A stretch of DNA of 30,913 bases from a virus. Under the pieces are notes generated by a model. It made no database searches and was not told where the DNA came from. It saw only the letters and a list, made by a program, of their open reading frames with translations. Positions 22,669-29,709 of the stretch are shown in pieces. Position numbers and translations under genes: made by a program. Position 1 is the first letter of the stretch, and each line of letters opens with the position of its first letter. The stretch lies in the IMG/VR virus record IMGVR_UViG_3300027752_000068, positions 1 to 30,913 of that record; one strand, 5' to 3'.

Positions 22669-22693
22669 AAAGGGGCGGCTTTGTCGCCCCTTT
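22669..22693 (+). terminator. Terminator hairpin after the major capsid gene
   Basis: A nine-base stem, AAAGGGGCG (22669-22677) and CGCCCCTTT (22685-22693), encloses GCTTTGT. The stem is very stable but the 3' U-run is only three long, so it may stop only part of transcription or protect the mRNA end. It lies between the capsid gene and the small-protein/lysis cassette. Confidence 0.75.
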
Positions 22694-22712
22694 AACTCAA
22701 CCGGAGAATGAC

Positions 22713-22904
22713 ATGAAAAAAGTTTTAGTTGTAGGCTTCAAGATACACACGTCTCTTGGAAAGCTGGTCAAAGATGACATAGCAGAGCTGCCCGACGCAG
22801 AGGTTGAAACCCTCCAGCGCGTCCGTCCAGATGCACTTAAAGTGCTTGGTGACGTTAAGCCAGCTCCCGCACCCGCACCCACTAAGCGCGCCAAGGCCGC
22901 ATAA
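22713..22904 (+). CDS. Small protein with Pro/Ala/Lys tail (63 aa)
   Basis: The 63-residue product starts with a beta/alpha segment (KKVLVVGFKIHTSLGKLVKDDIAELPDAEVETLQ) and ends in a PAPAPAPTKRAKAA tail. It looks like a short head-tail or lattice protein linked to the capsid genes, but I do not recognise the family. CGGAGAATGAC before the ATG gives the ribosome binding site. Confidence 0.7.
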   Translation: MKKVLVVGFKIHTSLGKLVKDDIAELPDAEVETLQRVRPDALKVLGDVKPAPAPAPTKRAKAA

Positions 22905-22907
22905 GAC

Positions 22908-23195
22908 ATGGCCAAAATTTCAGAAACTATTAGCTTTGAGGGTGACGACATGGTCATCCATCAGCGACACGACGTGAGCCAAGCTATGAAGGACGCGGAA
23001 ATGGCCAAAGCCGCTGGCATAGGCATGTCTGGCGATAACCGACTTGTCGGCTTTTTGGAAGGCCCGGTTCTTGCATCATGGTTAAAGGAAGCCGGTGTAT
23101 CATGGTCTGATACAGAAGCTGCCAAGGAAGTGGTAAAGCGCAAGATGATGTCTGGCGAGTTTTCCAAATTCCGCGTTTGGGAAGGAAGTTACTAA
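22908..23195 (+). CDS. Conserved phage protein of unknown function (95 aa)
   Basis: The 95-residue product has an N-terminal basic/acidic strand region and a conserved-looking C-terminal helical motif, VLASWLKEAGVSWSDTEAAKEVVKRKMMSGEFSKFRVWEG. This pattern (WLxEAGVxxxDxxAxxxVxxRKM) is familiar from many podovirus genomes, where it lacks a known role. It starts three bases after the previous stop. It may be a small virion component, by position. Confidence 0.75.
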   Translation: MAKISETISFEGDDMVIHQRHDVSQAMKDAEMAKAAGIGMSGDNRLVGFLEGPVLASWLKEAGVSWSDTEAAKEVVKRKMMSGEFSKFRVWEGSY

Positions 23196-23196
23196 A

Positions 23197-23430
23197 ATGG
23201 AAATGGACGTAATCTTGAATTTACTTTTTGCCGGAGTTATCAGCGGTCTTGGCTGGTGGATAAAAACACAAAAAGAGGAGCTTGATCGCGTCCGTATCCT
23301 ACTCAATAGAACCCGCGAAGAAATGGCCAAAGAATACGTTACCAAGTCTGACAGCAACCAAGTTCTTTTGCAGATAATGAATAAGTTTGATCGGTTAGAA
23401 GAGAAGATTGACAAGCTGATGGCGAGGTAA
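23197..23430 (+). CDS. Single-pass membrane/coiled-coil protein (77 aa)
   Basis: One hydrophobic segment at about 6-22 (ILNLLFAGVISGLGWWI) is followed by a charged helix with Lys/Glu/Leu spacing typical of a coiled coil (EELDRVRILLNRTREEMAKEY; NKFDRLEEKIDKLMAR). The sequence type is a frequent partner of phage lysis genes. It may be a spanin-like or holin-regulating membrane protein. No lipobox is present. The gene is directly followed by a 57-aa gene one base later. Confidence 0.75.
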   Translation: MEMDVILNLLFAGVISGLGWWIKTQKEELDRVRILLNRTREEMAKEYVTKSDSNQVLLQIMNKFDRLEEKIDKLMAR

Positions 23431-23431
23431 C

Positions 23432-23605
23432 ATGCTCTGCGTTTTGGTTTTTCTATCTTGGGGTCATACTTGGATTGATGGGTCAAATCAACTGTCCAAA
23501 TATTGCTACTATGATTGCCAAGGCAAAAAGAATGGCAGTTGGTACGATAAGGTTTACAGGGTATCCCCGAATTATAACTGCCCCGCAAGGATTGTGTTTG
23601 CATGA
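23432..23605 (+). CDS. Small Cys-containing exported protein (57 aa)
   Basis: GAGG precedes the ATG by five bases and the stop overlaps the next start as ATGA. The 57-residue product has a hydrophobic N-terminus (LCVLVFLSWG), then a soluble part with cysteines at about 25, 29 and 50 (YCYYDC; YNCPARIVF). The layout suggests export and a disulphide in the periplasm. Cys3 is too near the N-terminus for a normal lipobox. Function unknown. It is too short to be found by simple length filters. Confidence 0.65.
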   Translation: MLCVLVFLSWGHTWIDGSNQLSKYCYYDCQGKKNGSWYDKVYRVSPNYNCPARIVFA

Positions 23606-24078
23606 TTGATCCATTCACAGCATTTGCCGCCGCCACTTCTGCCGTTTCGGCAATCAAAAAGGGCATCCAACTCGGCAAAGATATTGGCGGCATTTCATCT
23701 GATTTGGGAAAATTTGCCACTGCGCTTTCAGACATAAACTGGGCGCACAAACAATCAGAAAACCCGCCTTGGTATGCAGTATTGTTTGGGAGTAGTGGCC
23801 CAAGTGCGATGGACATCTTCGCCAAGAAAAAACAAGCGGAGGCCATGCGTGCTGAGATTAAGCAATATATTCAATTCGGCTTTGGGCAATCTGCGTGGGA
23901 TGAGCTGCTTTACATTGAAGCCCAAGTTCGCAAGGACCGCCAGAAAACTCTGTATCGCAAGGCGGAAATACAACAGACAATTATGGAGTGGGCTTTGGGC
24001 ATTCTGGTGGTGGTATCAGGATTTGGTGTCCTTGGCGTGGGCGTTTATTATCTCGGCAAAAAGCAAGGGAAATGGTAA
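23602..24078 (+). CDS. Conserved phage membrane protein (158 aa)
   Basis: The N-terminal 120 residues are helical and charged (MIDPFTAFAAATSAVSAIKKGIQLG; SAWDELLYIEAQVRKDRQ), and residues about 133-152 form one transmembrane segment (LGILVVVSGFGVLGVGVYYL), followed by KKQGKW. From memory, very similar proteins with the MIDPxTAFAxATxA start occur in many marine myo- and podoviruses, without a settled role. Being located between two holin-like genes suggests a lysis or membrane-remodelling task. Ends in TAATG with the next gene. Confidence 0.8.
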   Translation: MIDPFTAFAAATSAVSAIKKGIQLGKDIGGISSDLGKFATALSDINWAHKQSENPPWYAVLFGSSGPSAMDIFAKKKQAEAMRAEIKQYIQFGFGQSAWDELLYIEAQVRKDRQKTLYRKAEIQQTIMEWALGILVVVSGFGVLGVGVYYLGKKQGKW

Positions 24079-24275
24079 TGGCAACTAAACTAGATGAATG
24101 GAAAGTATTGCCCCGGCTTATGATGCTGGCGGTAACTGTGCTAACATATCAGGCGGTGCATTGGTTTATGTCTTTACCCGATCCAAGCATATCTCAGTCA
24201 GGGCTTGTTAGCGTCTGCATGGGCGCGCTCACAGGCTGCTTCGGCATTTGGATGAACGGTAAGGAGGTAAAATAA
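24078..24275 (+). CDS. Two-span holin-like protein (65 aa)
   Basis: The 65-residue protein has a charged head (MATKLDEWKVLPR) and two hydrophobic segments at about 14-31 and 41-58, with a short charged tail. This is the topology of small class II/III holins. An upstream in-frame extension is rejected because the ATG at 24078 overlaps the previous stop. GGTAAGGAGG near the end serves the next gene. It could be the true holin or an antiholin to the next protein. Confidence 0.7.
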   Translation: MATKLDEWKVLPRLMMLAVTVLTYQAVHWFMSLPDPSISQSGLVSVCMGALTGCFGIWMNGKEVK

Positions 24276-24661
24276 TGTTTCAAACTTTACTGGGGCCAAT
24301 TGCAAATATCGTCGGGAGCATCGTAAATGGTAAGATGGAGCAGAAGGCCGCCGAAACTAAAGTCAAGATTGCGAAAGCTGAAGCTCAAGCCCAGATCATG
24401 CTGTCACAGGCCACCTCTGAGGCCGATTGGGAAAAGGTCATGGCAGAGGGTTCACGCGATAGCTGGAAAGATGAATGGCTTACCGTGTTGTTTTCAGTGC
24501 CTCTGATACTAGCATTCTTCGGTGAATGGGGCCGGGTTATCGTAGCTGAAGGCTTTGCCGCGTTGGATGTCATGCCAAGCTGGTATCAATACACGCTTGG
24601 CGTAATCGTAAGCGCCAGCTTTGGCGTTCGATCTGCAACTAAATTTTTCGGGAAGAAATAA
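24275..24661 (+). CDS. Holin (3TM-type)
   Basis: The 128-residue protein has a short amphipathic N-terminus (FQTLLGPIANIVGSIVNG), a charged helix rich in Lys/Glu/Ala, then DSWKDEWLTVLFSVPLILAFF and QYTLGVIVSASFGVRSATKF as membrane spans. The KDEWLTVLFS...P motif is that of the phage 3TM holin family (PF11351, from memory). It would open the inner membrane at the time of lysis so the endolysin reaches the cell wall. AGGAGG lies before the start and the gene is joined by TAATG on both sides. Confidence 0.85.
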   Translation: MFQTLLGPIANIVGSIVNGKMEQKAAETKVKIAKAEAQAQIMLSQATSEADWEKVMAEGSRDSWKDEWLTVLFSVPLILAFFGEWGRVIVAEGFAALDVMPSWYQYTLGVIVSASFGVRSATKFFGKK

Positions 24662-24915
24662 TGGTTACTCCAAGCAAAGGCAAAGCGCGCGTTAAGGTTA
24701 CGTCCAGCGGCAAGAAAGTCAGCTACGGTCAAGCTGGAAATGCAAAGGGAGGTGGCCCAAGGGTCAAGCCCGGCACATCCAAGGGTGACGCTTATTGCGC
24801 GCGCTCCGCTGGCCAAAAGAAAAGTCACCCAAAGGCTGCGGCTGATCCAAACAGCCCGTTAAACCTGTCACGCAAGCGCTGGAAATGCTCCGGCACAAAA
24901 TCAAAGAGGAGCTGA
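24661..24915 (+). CDS. Small basic protein, DUF6321-like (84 aa)
   Basis: The 84-residue product is very basic and contains GPRVKPGTSKGDAYCARSAGQKKSH and a C-terminal LSRKRWKCSGTKSKRS, close to the pattern of the DUF6321 family as I remember it. The two cysteines and the RKRWKC motif suggest a nucleic-acid or cell-surface role. It is one of three consecutive small basic proteins between holin and endolysin. A role in lysis or in the virion is not established. Confidence 0.75.
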   Translation: MVTPSKGKARVKVTSSGKKVSYGQAGNAKGGGPRVKPGTSKGDAYCARSAGQKKSHPKAAADPNSPLNLSRKRWKCSGTKSKRS

Positions 24916-24917
24916 AT

Positions 24918-25073
24918 ATGGGACTTTATTCTAACATCAACGCTAAGAAGAAACGCATTGCCGCTGGCAGTGGCGAGAAAATGCGCAAGCCGGGTGCAAA
25001 GGGCGCACCGGCCAAGGGCGCGTTTAAACGTGCAGCCCTTACGGCAAAGAAGCCCAATAGGAGGACATCATAA
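24918..25073 (+). CDS. Very basic small protein (51 aa)
   Basis: An AGAGGAG in the end of the preceding gene gives the start at 24918. The product has 51 residues, begins MGLYSNINAKKKRIAAGSGE and is rich in Lys, Arg, Ala and Gly (pI clearly high). MGLYxNIN starts are common in short proteins of marine phages. It might bind DNA or the cell wall; not recognised further. The stop overlaps the next start as TAATG. Confidence 0.7.
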   Translation: MGLYSNINAKKKRIAAGSGEKMRKPGAKGAPAKGAFKRAALTAKKPNRRTS

Positions 25074-25240
25074 TGGCGGCTGGCGTTAAGCACTATTTCA
25101 AGAACGGCAAAGAGCATACGGGCGCTACTCACAAAGCCAATGGCAAGGTTATGTCTGGCGCACGGCACACTGCCTCTAGCAAATTCTTAGTCCACAAGAA
25201 AGATTTGTCGGCTACCGCAAAAAAGATGGCCAAAAAATGA
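25073..25240 (+). CDS. Small basic His/Lys-rich protein (55 aa)
   Basis: The 55-residue product begins MAAGVKHYFKNGKEHTGATH and carries further motifs RHTASSKFLVHKK and ATAKKMAKK. It starts in the TAATG overlap with the previous gene and ends in an ATGA overlap with the endolysin, so it is translated in a coupled row. Function unknown. The pattern KHYFKNGKEHTGxTHK suggests a compact, conserved motif. Confidence 0.7.
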   Translation: MAAGVKHYFKNGKEHTGATHKANGKVMSGARHTASSKFLVHKKDLSATAKKMAKK

Positions 25241-25860
25241 GCGAGGCAATGAAAAACCTGCAAGCCAAAATCGGCGTTGGCGCTGATGGTGCGTTTGGGC
25301 CAAATACCGCTAAAGCCATCGCCAAGCATTTTAACCTGTCGCCTGAGCGTGGCGCGCATCTTATGGGTCAGGCCCACCATGAAAGCGGTGGCTTTAAGCG
25401 TACCCGTGAGGGGCTGCACTACTCAACGCCGGAACGCATTCAAGCTGTATGGCCATCGCGCTTCCCTACCGTTGACAGTGCCAAGCCATATGCGCGCAAT
25501 CCGTCAGGTCTAGCCAACAAGGTCTACGCTGACCGCATGGGCAATGGCAATCAGGCATCGTGCGAAGGCTCGCTATATTGTGGCAGAGGCTTTCTGCAAC
25601 TCACAGGCAAATCAAATTATCTCAGCTTTGCATCCGACATGGGCATCCCCGAAGTTATGACCGATCCGGACCTAGTTGCCAGCACATACGCGTTTGAGAC
25701 TGCTCTGTGGTTTTTCCGCACCAATGGCTTGTTTAAAATAGCTGAGACGGGTGTTGATGAGGAGACGATCCGCAAAATCACTAAACGCGTCAACGGTGGC
25801 TATCACGGTCTTGATGATCGGATTGAGCAAACCAATCAAATCTATGGATGGCTTAGCTAG
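25237..25860 (+). CDS. Endolysin, GH19 (chitinase-like) lysozyme
   Basis: The 207-residue enzyme has a short N-terminal peptidoglycan-binding-like segment (residues 8-30: LQAKIGVGADGAFGPNTAKAI). A GH19 domain follows, with the catalytic acid in AHHESGGF (E49) and the typical CGRGFLQLTGKSNY motif (115-128). GH19 phage enzymes cleave the glycan strands of peptidoglycan. No signal peptide is present, so release depends on the holin genes upstream. The ATG overlaps the stop of the 55-aa gene. Confidence 0.92.
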   Translation: MSEAMKNLQAKIGVGADGAFGPNTAKAIAKHFNLSPERGAHLMGQAHHESGGFKRTREGLHYSTPERIQAVWPSRFPTVDSAKPYARNPSGLANKVYADRMGNGNQASCEGSLYCGRGFLQLTGKSNYLSFASDMGIPEVMTDPDLVASTYAFETALWFFRTNGLFKIAETGVDEETIRKITKRVNGGYHGLDDRIEQTNQIYGWLS

Positions 25861-25871
25861 GCTAGCCAACC

Positions 25872-26246
25872 TTGCAGGATCAAGCCGCAAGCGCAAATGT
25901 CGGACGGGCCGGGGAATACCTCGCCCTAAGCCGACTTAGTCTCGCAGGATACTTCTGCACACTTGCGCCTTCGCAGGACCATGACGCGTATATACAGATG
26001 GATACACGCATACTGACTTTGCAGGTCAAGACGTCATCAAAAATCAGGCACCAGAAATATCAATTCTTCACCAAGCAAAGCGAAATCCGGCAGCGGTCTG
26101 ACGTTTACGCATTCGTGTCGATGGACCTTAATAAGATTTTCTTCTGCCGTGGAGATGACCCAATAATCAGGCCAAGCTCAACGCACTTGGATGCTGAATT
26201 ATTTGAGCCGGGTAGTATGCAAGAAGTTTTATCTTCGTTCGATTGA
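25872..26246 (+). CDS. PD-(D/E)XK nuclease-like protein
   Basis: The 124-residue product fits the small PD-(D/E)XK nuclease fold: GRAGEYLALSRLSLAGYFCTL with E15, D38 in SQDHDAYI, and Q51-V-K53 in LTLQVKTSSK, then strands and helices (SDVYAFVSMDLNKIFF). Such proteins include Holliday-junction resolvases and small endonucleases (PDDEXK_5 type, from memory). The only start codon available in frame is TTG at 25872, since a TAG lies three codons upstream. A weak AGG precedes it. It is the last gene of the rightward operon and could trim DNA for packaging. Confidence 0.7.
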   Translation: MQDQAASANVGRAGEYLALSRLSLAGYFCTLAPSQDHDAYIQMDTRILTLQVKTSSKIRHQKYQFFTKQSEIRQRSDVYAFVSMDLNKIFFCRGDDPIIRPSSTHLDAELFEPGSMQEVLSSFD

Positions 26247-26256
26247 TTTGGCTTTG

Positions 26257-26321
26257 CTAAGTAATATCGCAGTATTACTTGCCTCTCTAAAATACATCTA
26301 AGTAATCTCCCAGTATCTTTT
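26257..26321. repeat. Imperfect direct repeat with hairpin at the convergence point
   Basis: Two 24-bp copies, at 26257-26280 and 26298-26321, match at 19 of 24 positions and lie 41 bp apart. The first contains a perfect eight-base inverted repeat AAGTAATA/TATTACTT around TCGCAG (26259-26280); in the second the right arm has diverged. The block lies between the ends of convergent operons. A bidirectional terminator or a regulator site is possible. No clear U-run follows the hairpin on either strand. Confidence 0.7.
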
Positions 26322-26544
26322 AACTATTCGGCCTCGCCACTGGCCGGATGCTGCTTGACGGCATGTCAGTTCGCTCACATTGCGCCATGCTATCTCTAGA
26401 CTGCGCTAAGATGACGGGGTAGATCGCATCAATAGCCACTGAGCATGTCTGCATGTCCTTGAAGTAAACAGTTGACGTGGCCTCATAGGAGGTCACGCCA
26501 ATGTTTACGGTGTAGGTCAGGATTAGTGCTGCCCAGTAAGTCAT
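26320..26544 (-). CDS. Small exported/membrane protein with two Cys (74 aa)
   Basis: The start ATG overlaps the stop of the preceding HTH gene (ATGA), which supports it as a real gene. The 74-residue product opens with a hydrophobic stretch (YWAALILTYTVNIGV) followed by VYFKDMQTCSVAIDAIYPVILAQSRDSMAQCER, with cysteines at 34 and 56. This looks like a periplasmic domain with a disulphide. It is similar in plan, though not clearly in sequence, to the 57-aa protein of the late operon. Function unknown; last gene of the leftward replication operon. Confidence 0.65.
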   Translation of the reverse strand: MTYWAALILTYTVNIGVTSYEATSTVYFKDMQTCSVAIDAIYPVILAQSRDSMAQCERTDMPSSSIRPVARPNS

Positions 26545-27305
26545 CGTTCATCCTCAAATGGTGAATGGAATGCCTCGATAGGCTGCTTGCAGAACACCCA
26601 GCGCCATTGCGGCTTAGTCTGGTCCTTGATTTCCACATAATCGCGCACCCGGTGTATTTTTTCAGCTAAAACCAATTTCTTCATATAGCTGGCTGTGCGT
26701 GGGATACTATCCCCAAGCAACTCAGCGGCGTCTGCGACGGTAACGCGCTGGTCATCGCTCAGCATGCCGATAAGTTTCTCACCTTGCGCTATGCCATACG
26801 CCTTACGCCTGCTAGCTATTTCAAGCGCGCCCTTGTGCATCGTGCTTTGCCGTGGCTTCATCGACGGCAATGGCCCACGGTTTTTTAGTTTGTATTGCAG
26901 CCGCTCAAACTCAAGAATGCAATGGCCGTAAGTTATCTCGTATCGCTTATACTTGTCAGTGACGCCCTGAAGGCTTGCCTTTAGTCTGCCTTCGGGAGAG
27001 CGTTTAAAGCGGATTTCAGCCTCTCTAGCAGCACGCTCTGCTCCTGTAGCCTCTGCTGCAAGTTTGGCCTCTTCAAGGTGTTCGGCTCGCTCAGCATGAT
27101 CGAGTTCACTCTCTCGAGCCTCTGGATATACTTCATTATTTTTTCCATGCCTTACCTTTCTGGCTAAAGTTATACCTAATTTTTTTGCGATGCGGTGGAC
27201 CGTTGAATTGGAAATGTGCAGCAATTCTGCAATCTCGCCCTGACACATATTCATCTCAGCGCACTTGATGAGATGATCTATTGTGGCGTCTGAAGTCTTG
27301 GTCAT
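26541..27305 (-). CDS. DNA-binding protein with two HTH regions (254 aa)
   Basis: A helix-turn-helix near residues 20-45 (NMCQGEIAELLHISNSTVHRIAKKLGI) is followed by a long charged helical linker and a second winged-helix-like part near 185-235 (SDDQRVTVADAAELLGDSIPRTASYMKKLVLAEKI). The plan suggests a transcription factor or replication-associated DNA-binding protein. The start at 27305 is chosen because it overlaps the stop of the small zinc gene (ATGA); 14 further residues in frame upstream are rejected. It sits in the replication operon after the primase-helicase, which fits an operon regulator or an origin-binding protein. Confidence 0.75.
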   Translation of the reverse strand: MTKTSDATIDHLIKCAEMNMCQGEIAELLHISNSTVHRIAKKLGITLARKVRHGKNNEVYPEARESELDHAERAEHLEEAKLAAEATGAERAAREAEIRFKRSPEGRLKASLQGVTDKYKRYEITYGHCILEFERLQYKLKNRGPLPSMKPRQSTMHKGALEIASRRKAYGIAQGEKLIGMLSDDQRVTVADAAELLGDSIPRTASYMKKLVLAEKIHRVRDYVEIKDQTKPQWRWVFCKQPIEAFHSPFEDER

Positions 27306-27469
27306 TCGTCTTCCTCCATAGGCTCTACTTGGCCTGTTCCTGCGCAATTATCGCATTCAGTTGTTTCTGTGTCTGGAAAGCCATAATCATTGTTAAGGCT
27401 TTGCGTGACAAACGTCTCGCGTTCCTGTGATCCAGTGCCATTGCACTCAGGGCAATCAATCCATTCCAT
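27302..27469 (-). CDS. Small zinc-binding protein, DnaJ-like CxxCxGxG motifs (55 aa)
   Basis: The start overlaps the HNH gene stop (TAATG) and the end overlaps the next start (ATGA). The 55-residue product has two CxxCxGxG-type motifs, CPECNGTG (6-13) and CDNCAGTG (39-46), separated by an acidic linker, and ends in EPMEEDE. DnaJ cysteine-rich zinc centres have this motif twice per zinc. Here one pair of motifs would bind a single zinc ion. No J domain is present, so a chaperone role is not implied. Confidence 0.75.
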   Translation of the reverse strand: MEWIDCPECNGTGSQERETFVTQSLNNDYGFPDTETTECDNCAGTGQVEPMEEDE

Positions 27470-27771
27470 TACTCTTCTCCCTTAGCTGCATCTATGTGGT
27501 GTTTGTTTGCGTAAGTGTGGATGGCGTGGCAGTTGGCGCACAACACCTCACACTTTTCCATTTCGGCCACGACGTTTTTCATTACGCCTTTACTGGCTAA
27601 CTTTGAAACACTCATAACCTTATCTGAAGGGTCCAAGTGGTTAAAATGTAAAGCCACAGGATGCTCAGCGTAGCCGCAGCGATTGCAGCCTGCATTAATT
27701 TTAAAATTGTCTACAAATGCCCTAATTTTTGCCGCGCGCTCGACGGCCAATTGCTGCGCCCTGCTACGCAT
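27469..27771 (-). CDS. HNH endonuclease
   Basis: The 100-residue protein has the HNH order: a C-x2-C knuckle (C29, C32 in CNRCG), LHFNHLDP (H42, N44, H45), and a second knuckle followed by histidines (CEVLCANCHAIHTYANKHH, C78-x2-C81-H82). Free-standing HNH nucleases occur in many phages as packaging partners or as homing enzymes. Here it lies in a replication operon, coupled by TAATG to the primase-helicase, which favours a mobile or replication-linked origin over packaging. The gene it may home into is not evident, since its neighbours look intact. Confidence 0.85.
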   Translation of the reverse strand: MRSRAQQLAVERAAKIRAFVDNFKINAGCNRCGYAEHPVALHFNHLDPSDKVMSVSKLASKGVMKNVVAEMEKCEVLCANCHAIHTYANKHHIDAAKGEE

Positions 27772-29672
27772 TACGAAACATCCTTACATTTACCGTCTTT
27801 ATCAGTGAACCAAACGAAACCCTCGTTCTGCACCAAATGTCCTGCGCCAATCAACGCTTCAATAGACTGCTTATATGTAGAGCGCGGATTTGCCACTGAG
27901 GACACTTTGCCAACAAAGTGATCCTTCACTGTCTCCTCAGAGATAACCCAAAAGGTGCGTGGCTCAGGCCAGCCGGGGCCACCCGGATTTGGATTGCCTA
28001 TGCCCTCGCCGCGCAATTGCGTAAACACCTTGCGAATAAGCAACTGGTTCTTGCCCTTGATGCGTGGCTTGTTGGCTTCCTCAATCTCACTGTCTGACGC
28101 CTTGTGAATGGTACAGGTTGTTACAGCATCGCCATCCTCATCTATGCCAAGCTCAATCACGTTTAGCTTGAACGAGAATAGCGTACCCGTCTCCATGTCG
28201 CGCTGCTTAGTTGCCCTTGCCGTGCGCATGCCCGTGGCTTCATCGTGGTCCAACTCAATCTCTGTGTCGGTTGCCGCGCGTAAACTTGAGTGGCCGCGCG
28301 CTCCCGCTGCTTTATCTTTGCCTGAGTGATGCACAACTGCCAAGCTGGCACTTGTTATCTCGCGCAGCTTATCGCAGTTGCCAATAAACTTGGTCATGTC
28401 TTCCGGAGAGTTTTCATTGCCGCCAGCCATAGAGCGGCTGAGCGTGTCCACAACAATAAACTTAACTTGGCCGTGCTTGCGAGACACCTCACGGCATAGC
28501 TTCTCCAGCACGACCATGTCCACGTCGCCATCAAGCAAGTTTACCGGCAAAGGTCTAACGGCAAGCTTAACGTCCTTGTGTTCGGGGTACTGTCGGCTGA
28601 GAGCCACAACCCGGTTGTGCATCCCCATGCCGCCTTCTGTGGCGAGATACAAAACTGAGCCGCCAATAACTTTATGGCCGTTCCATTCCTGCCCGGCAGC
28701 AATATGCCAAGCCATGTCTAAAGCGAAGAACGACTTGCCCACGTTGGACGGGCCATAGATCACAGACATCTGCCCGTCGCCCAACCAGCCCTTAACAAGG
28801 TAGTTGCGGCTGAGTTGCGGTATTGCCTCACCCGGCATGAAGATTTGGTCCATCACGCTCTGCACTGTCAGCGCCTTGCGTGTTGCATCTGGGCCTTGGT
28901 TGACCCACATGTCGGAATAGTCCCAGCCATCATTCTCAGGCATGATGTACTCAACGCCCAACTCAGAGAATGCGCGCTCACACTCTTTGCGGCCAGCGTC
29001 GTCATTATCCCCGGCAATAACAAATTCTGTGTCGGGCTTAGCTTGTTGCAGGTTGTCTACAACTGCCAAGATATTGCCAGCGTTCAGTGCGAAGACGCAG
29101 GGCTTCCCTGTGGCTTCATGCACTGTGGCAGCGGTTGCCCAGCCCTCTGCGATATATGCAAAATCACGAATAGGCCCACCAATCACACTAAAGTTACCGA
29201 TCACCGGGAGCTGGTAGGAGAATTTCTTCTTGCCATCTGCGTCGATAAACTGCGCGCCAACGCGCTTGCCCTTCACGTCAATGATTGGGATTGATAGAGT
29301 GTCGCCGTCAATCTTAGCGTTGTGAAGCTTCAGGCGCTTCTTTTCGAGATACGGGTGACTGCTCATAGCGTCACGCTCAGGCCATTCAACATCTCGTCTC
29401 ACCTCCACTGTCGGCGTGTGTCCCGGCTGTGGCCAGAGTGACATATCGCGCAGCCTATCCTTGATTGATTTATAATCGTTGCACTTGCGGCAATTGACCA
29501 TAACTTCGCCTTGAAATTCTTTAATCCAAAATCTGTCTGTGCCTGAGCAAGATGGGCATGGGCCATGAAACTCGCCCTGCGCTGTTTTCTTCAGCTCAAG
29601 ATTGCTAATAATTGTTTGACCAAATTCGCTCCAACGTGCGTTTGGAAACTTGCTCTGTGTTAAGACTTTCAT
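27771..29672 (-). CDS. Primase-helicase (zinc ribbon, TOPRIM, RecA-like ATPase)
   Basis: The 633-residue protein has a zinc ribbon (C39, C42, C61, C64), a TOPRIM primase core (E176 in IAEGWATAA; GDNDDAG at 221-227) and a RecA-like/RepA-type helicase domain with Walker A GPSNVGKS (307-314), Walker B FIVVDT (405-410) and HHSGKD (448-453). It would unwind DNA and lay primers at the replication fork, like T7 gp4. ATG at 29672 is preferred because AAGGA lies nine bases before it. An upstream in-frame extension of 24 residues would run through a hairpin and is rejected. Confidence 0.9.
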   Translation of the reverse strand: MKVLTQSKFPNARWSEFGQTIISNLELKKTAQGEFHGPCPSCSGTDRFWIKEFQGEVMVNCRKCNDYKSIKDRLRDMSLWPQPGHTPTVEVRRDVEWPERDAMSSHPYLEKKRLKLHNAKIDGDTLSIPIIDVKGKRVGAQFIDADGKKKFSYQLPVIGNFSVIGGPIRDFAYIAEGWATAATVHEATGKPCVFALNAGNILAVVDNLQQAKPDTEFVIAGDNDDAGRKECERAFSELGVEYIMPENDGWDYSDMWVNQGPDATRKALTVQSVMDQIFMPGEAIPQLSRNYLVKGWLGDGQMSVIYGPSNVGKSFFALDMAWHIAAGQEWNGHKVIGGSVLYLATEGGMGMHNRVVALSRQYPEHKDVKLAVRPLPVNLLDGDVDMVVLEKLCREVSRKHGQVKFIVVDTLSRSMAGGNENSPEDMTKFIGNCDKLREITSASLAVVHHSGKDKAAGARGHSSLRAATDTEIELDHDEATGMRTARATKQRDMETGTLFSFKLNVIELGIDEDGDAVTTCTIHKASDSEIEEANKPRIKGKNQLLIRKVFTQLRGEGIGNPNPGGPGWPEPRTFWVISEETVKDHFVGKVSSVANPRSTYKQSIEALIGAGHLVQNEGFVWFTDKDGKCKDVS

Positions 29673-29709
29673 TATATGTTTCCTTACTAACTGCCTAGTG
29701 GCTCCAGAT

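Noticed and set aside
23100-23846. 248-aa reading frame on the minus strand
   Set aside because: It lies antisense to four well-supported coupled genes, has no family features and no ribosome binding site in context.
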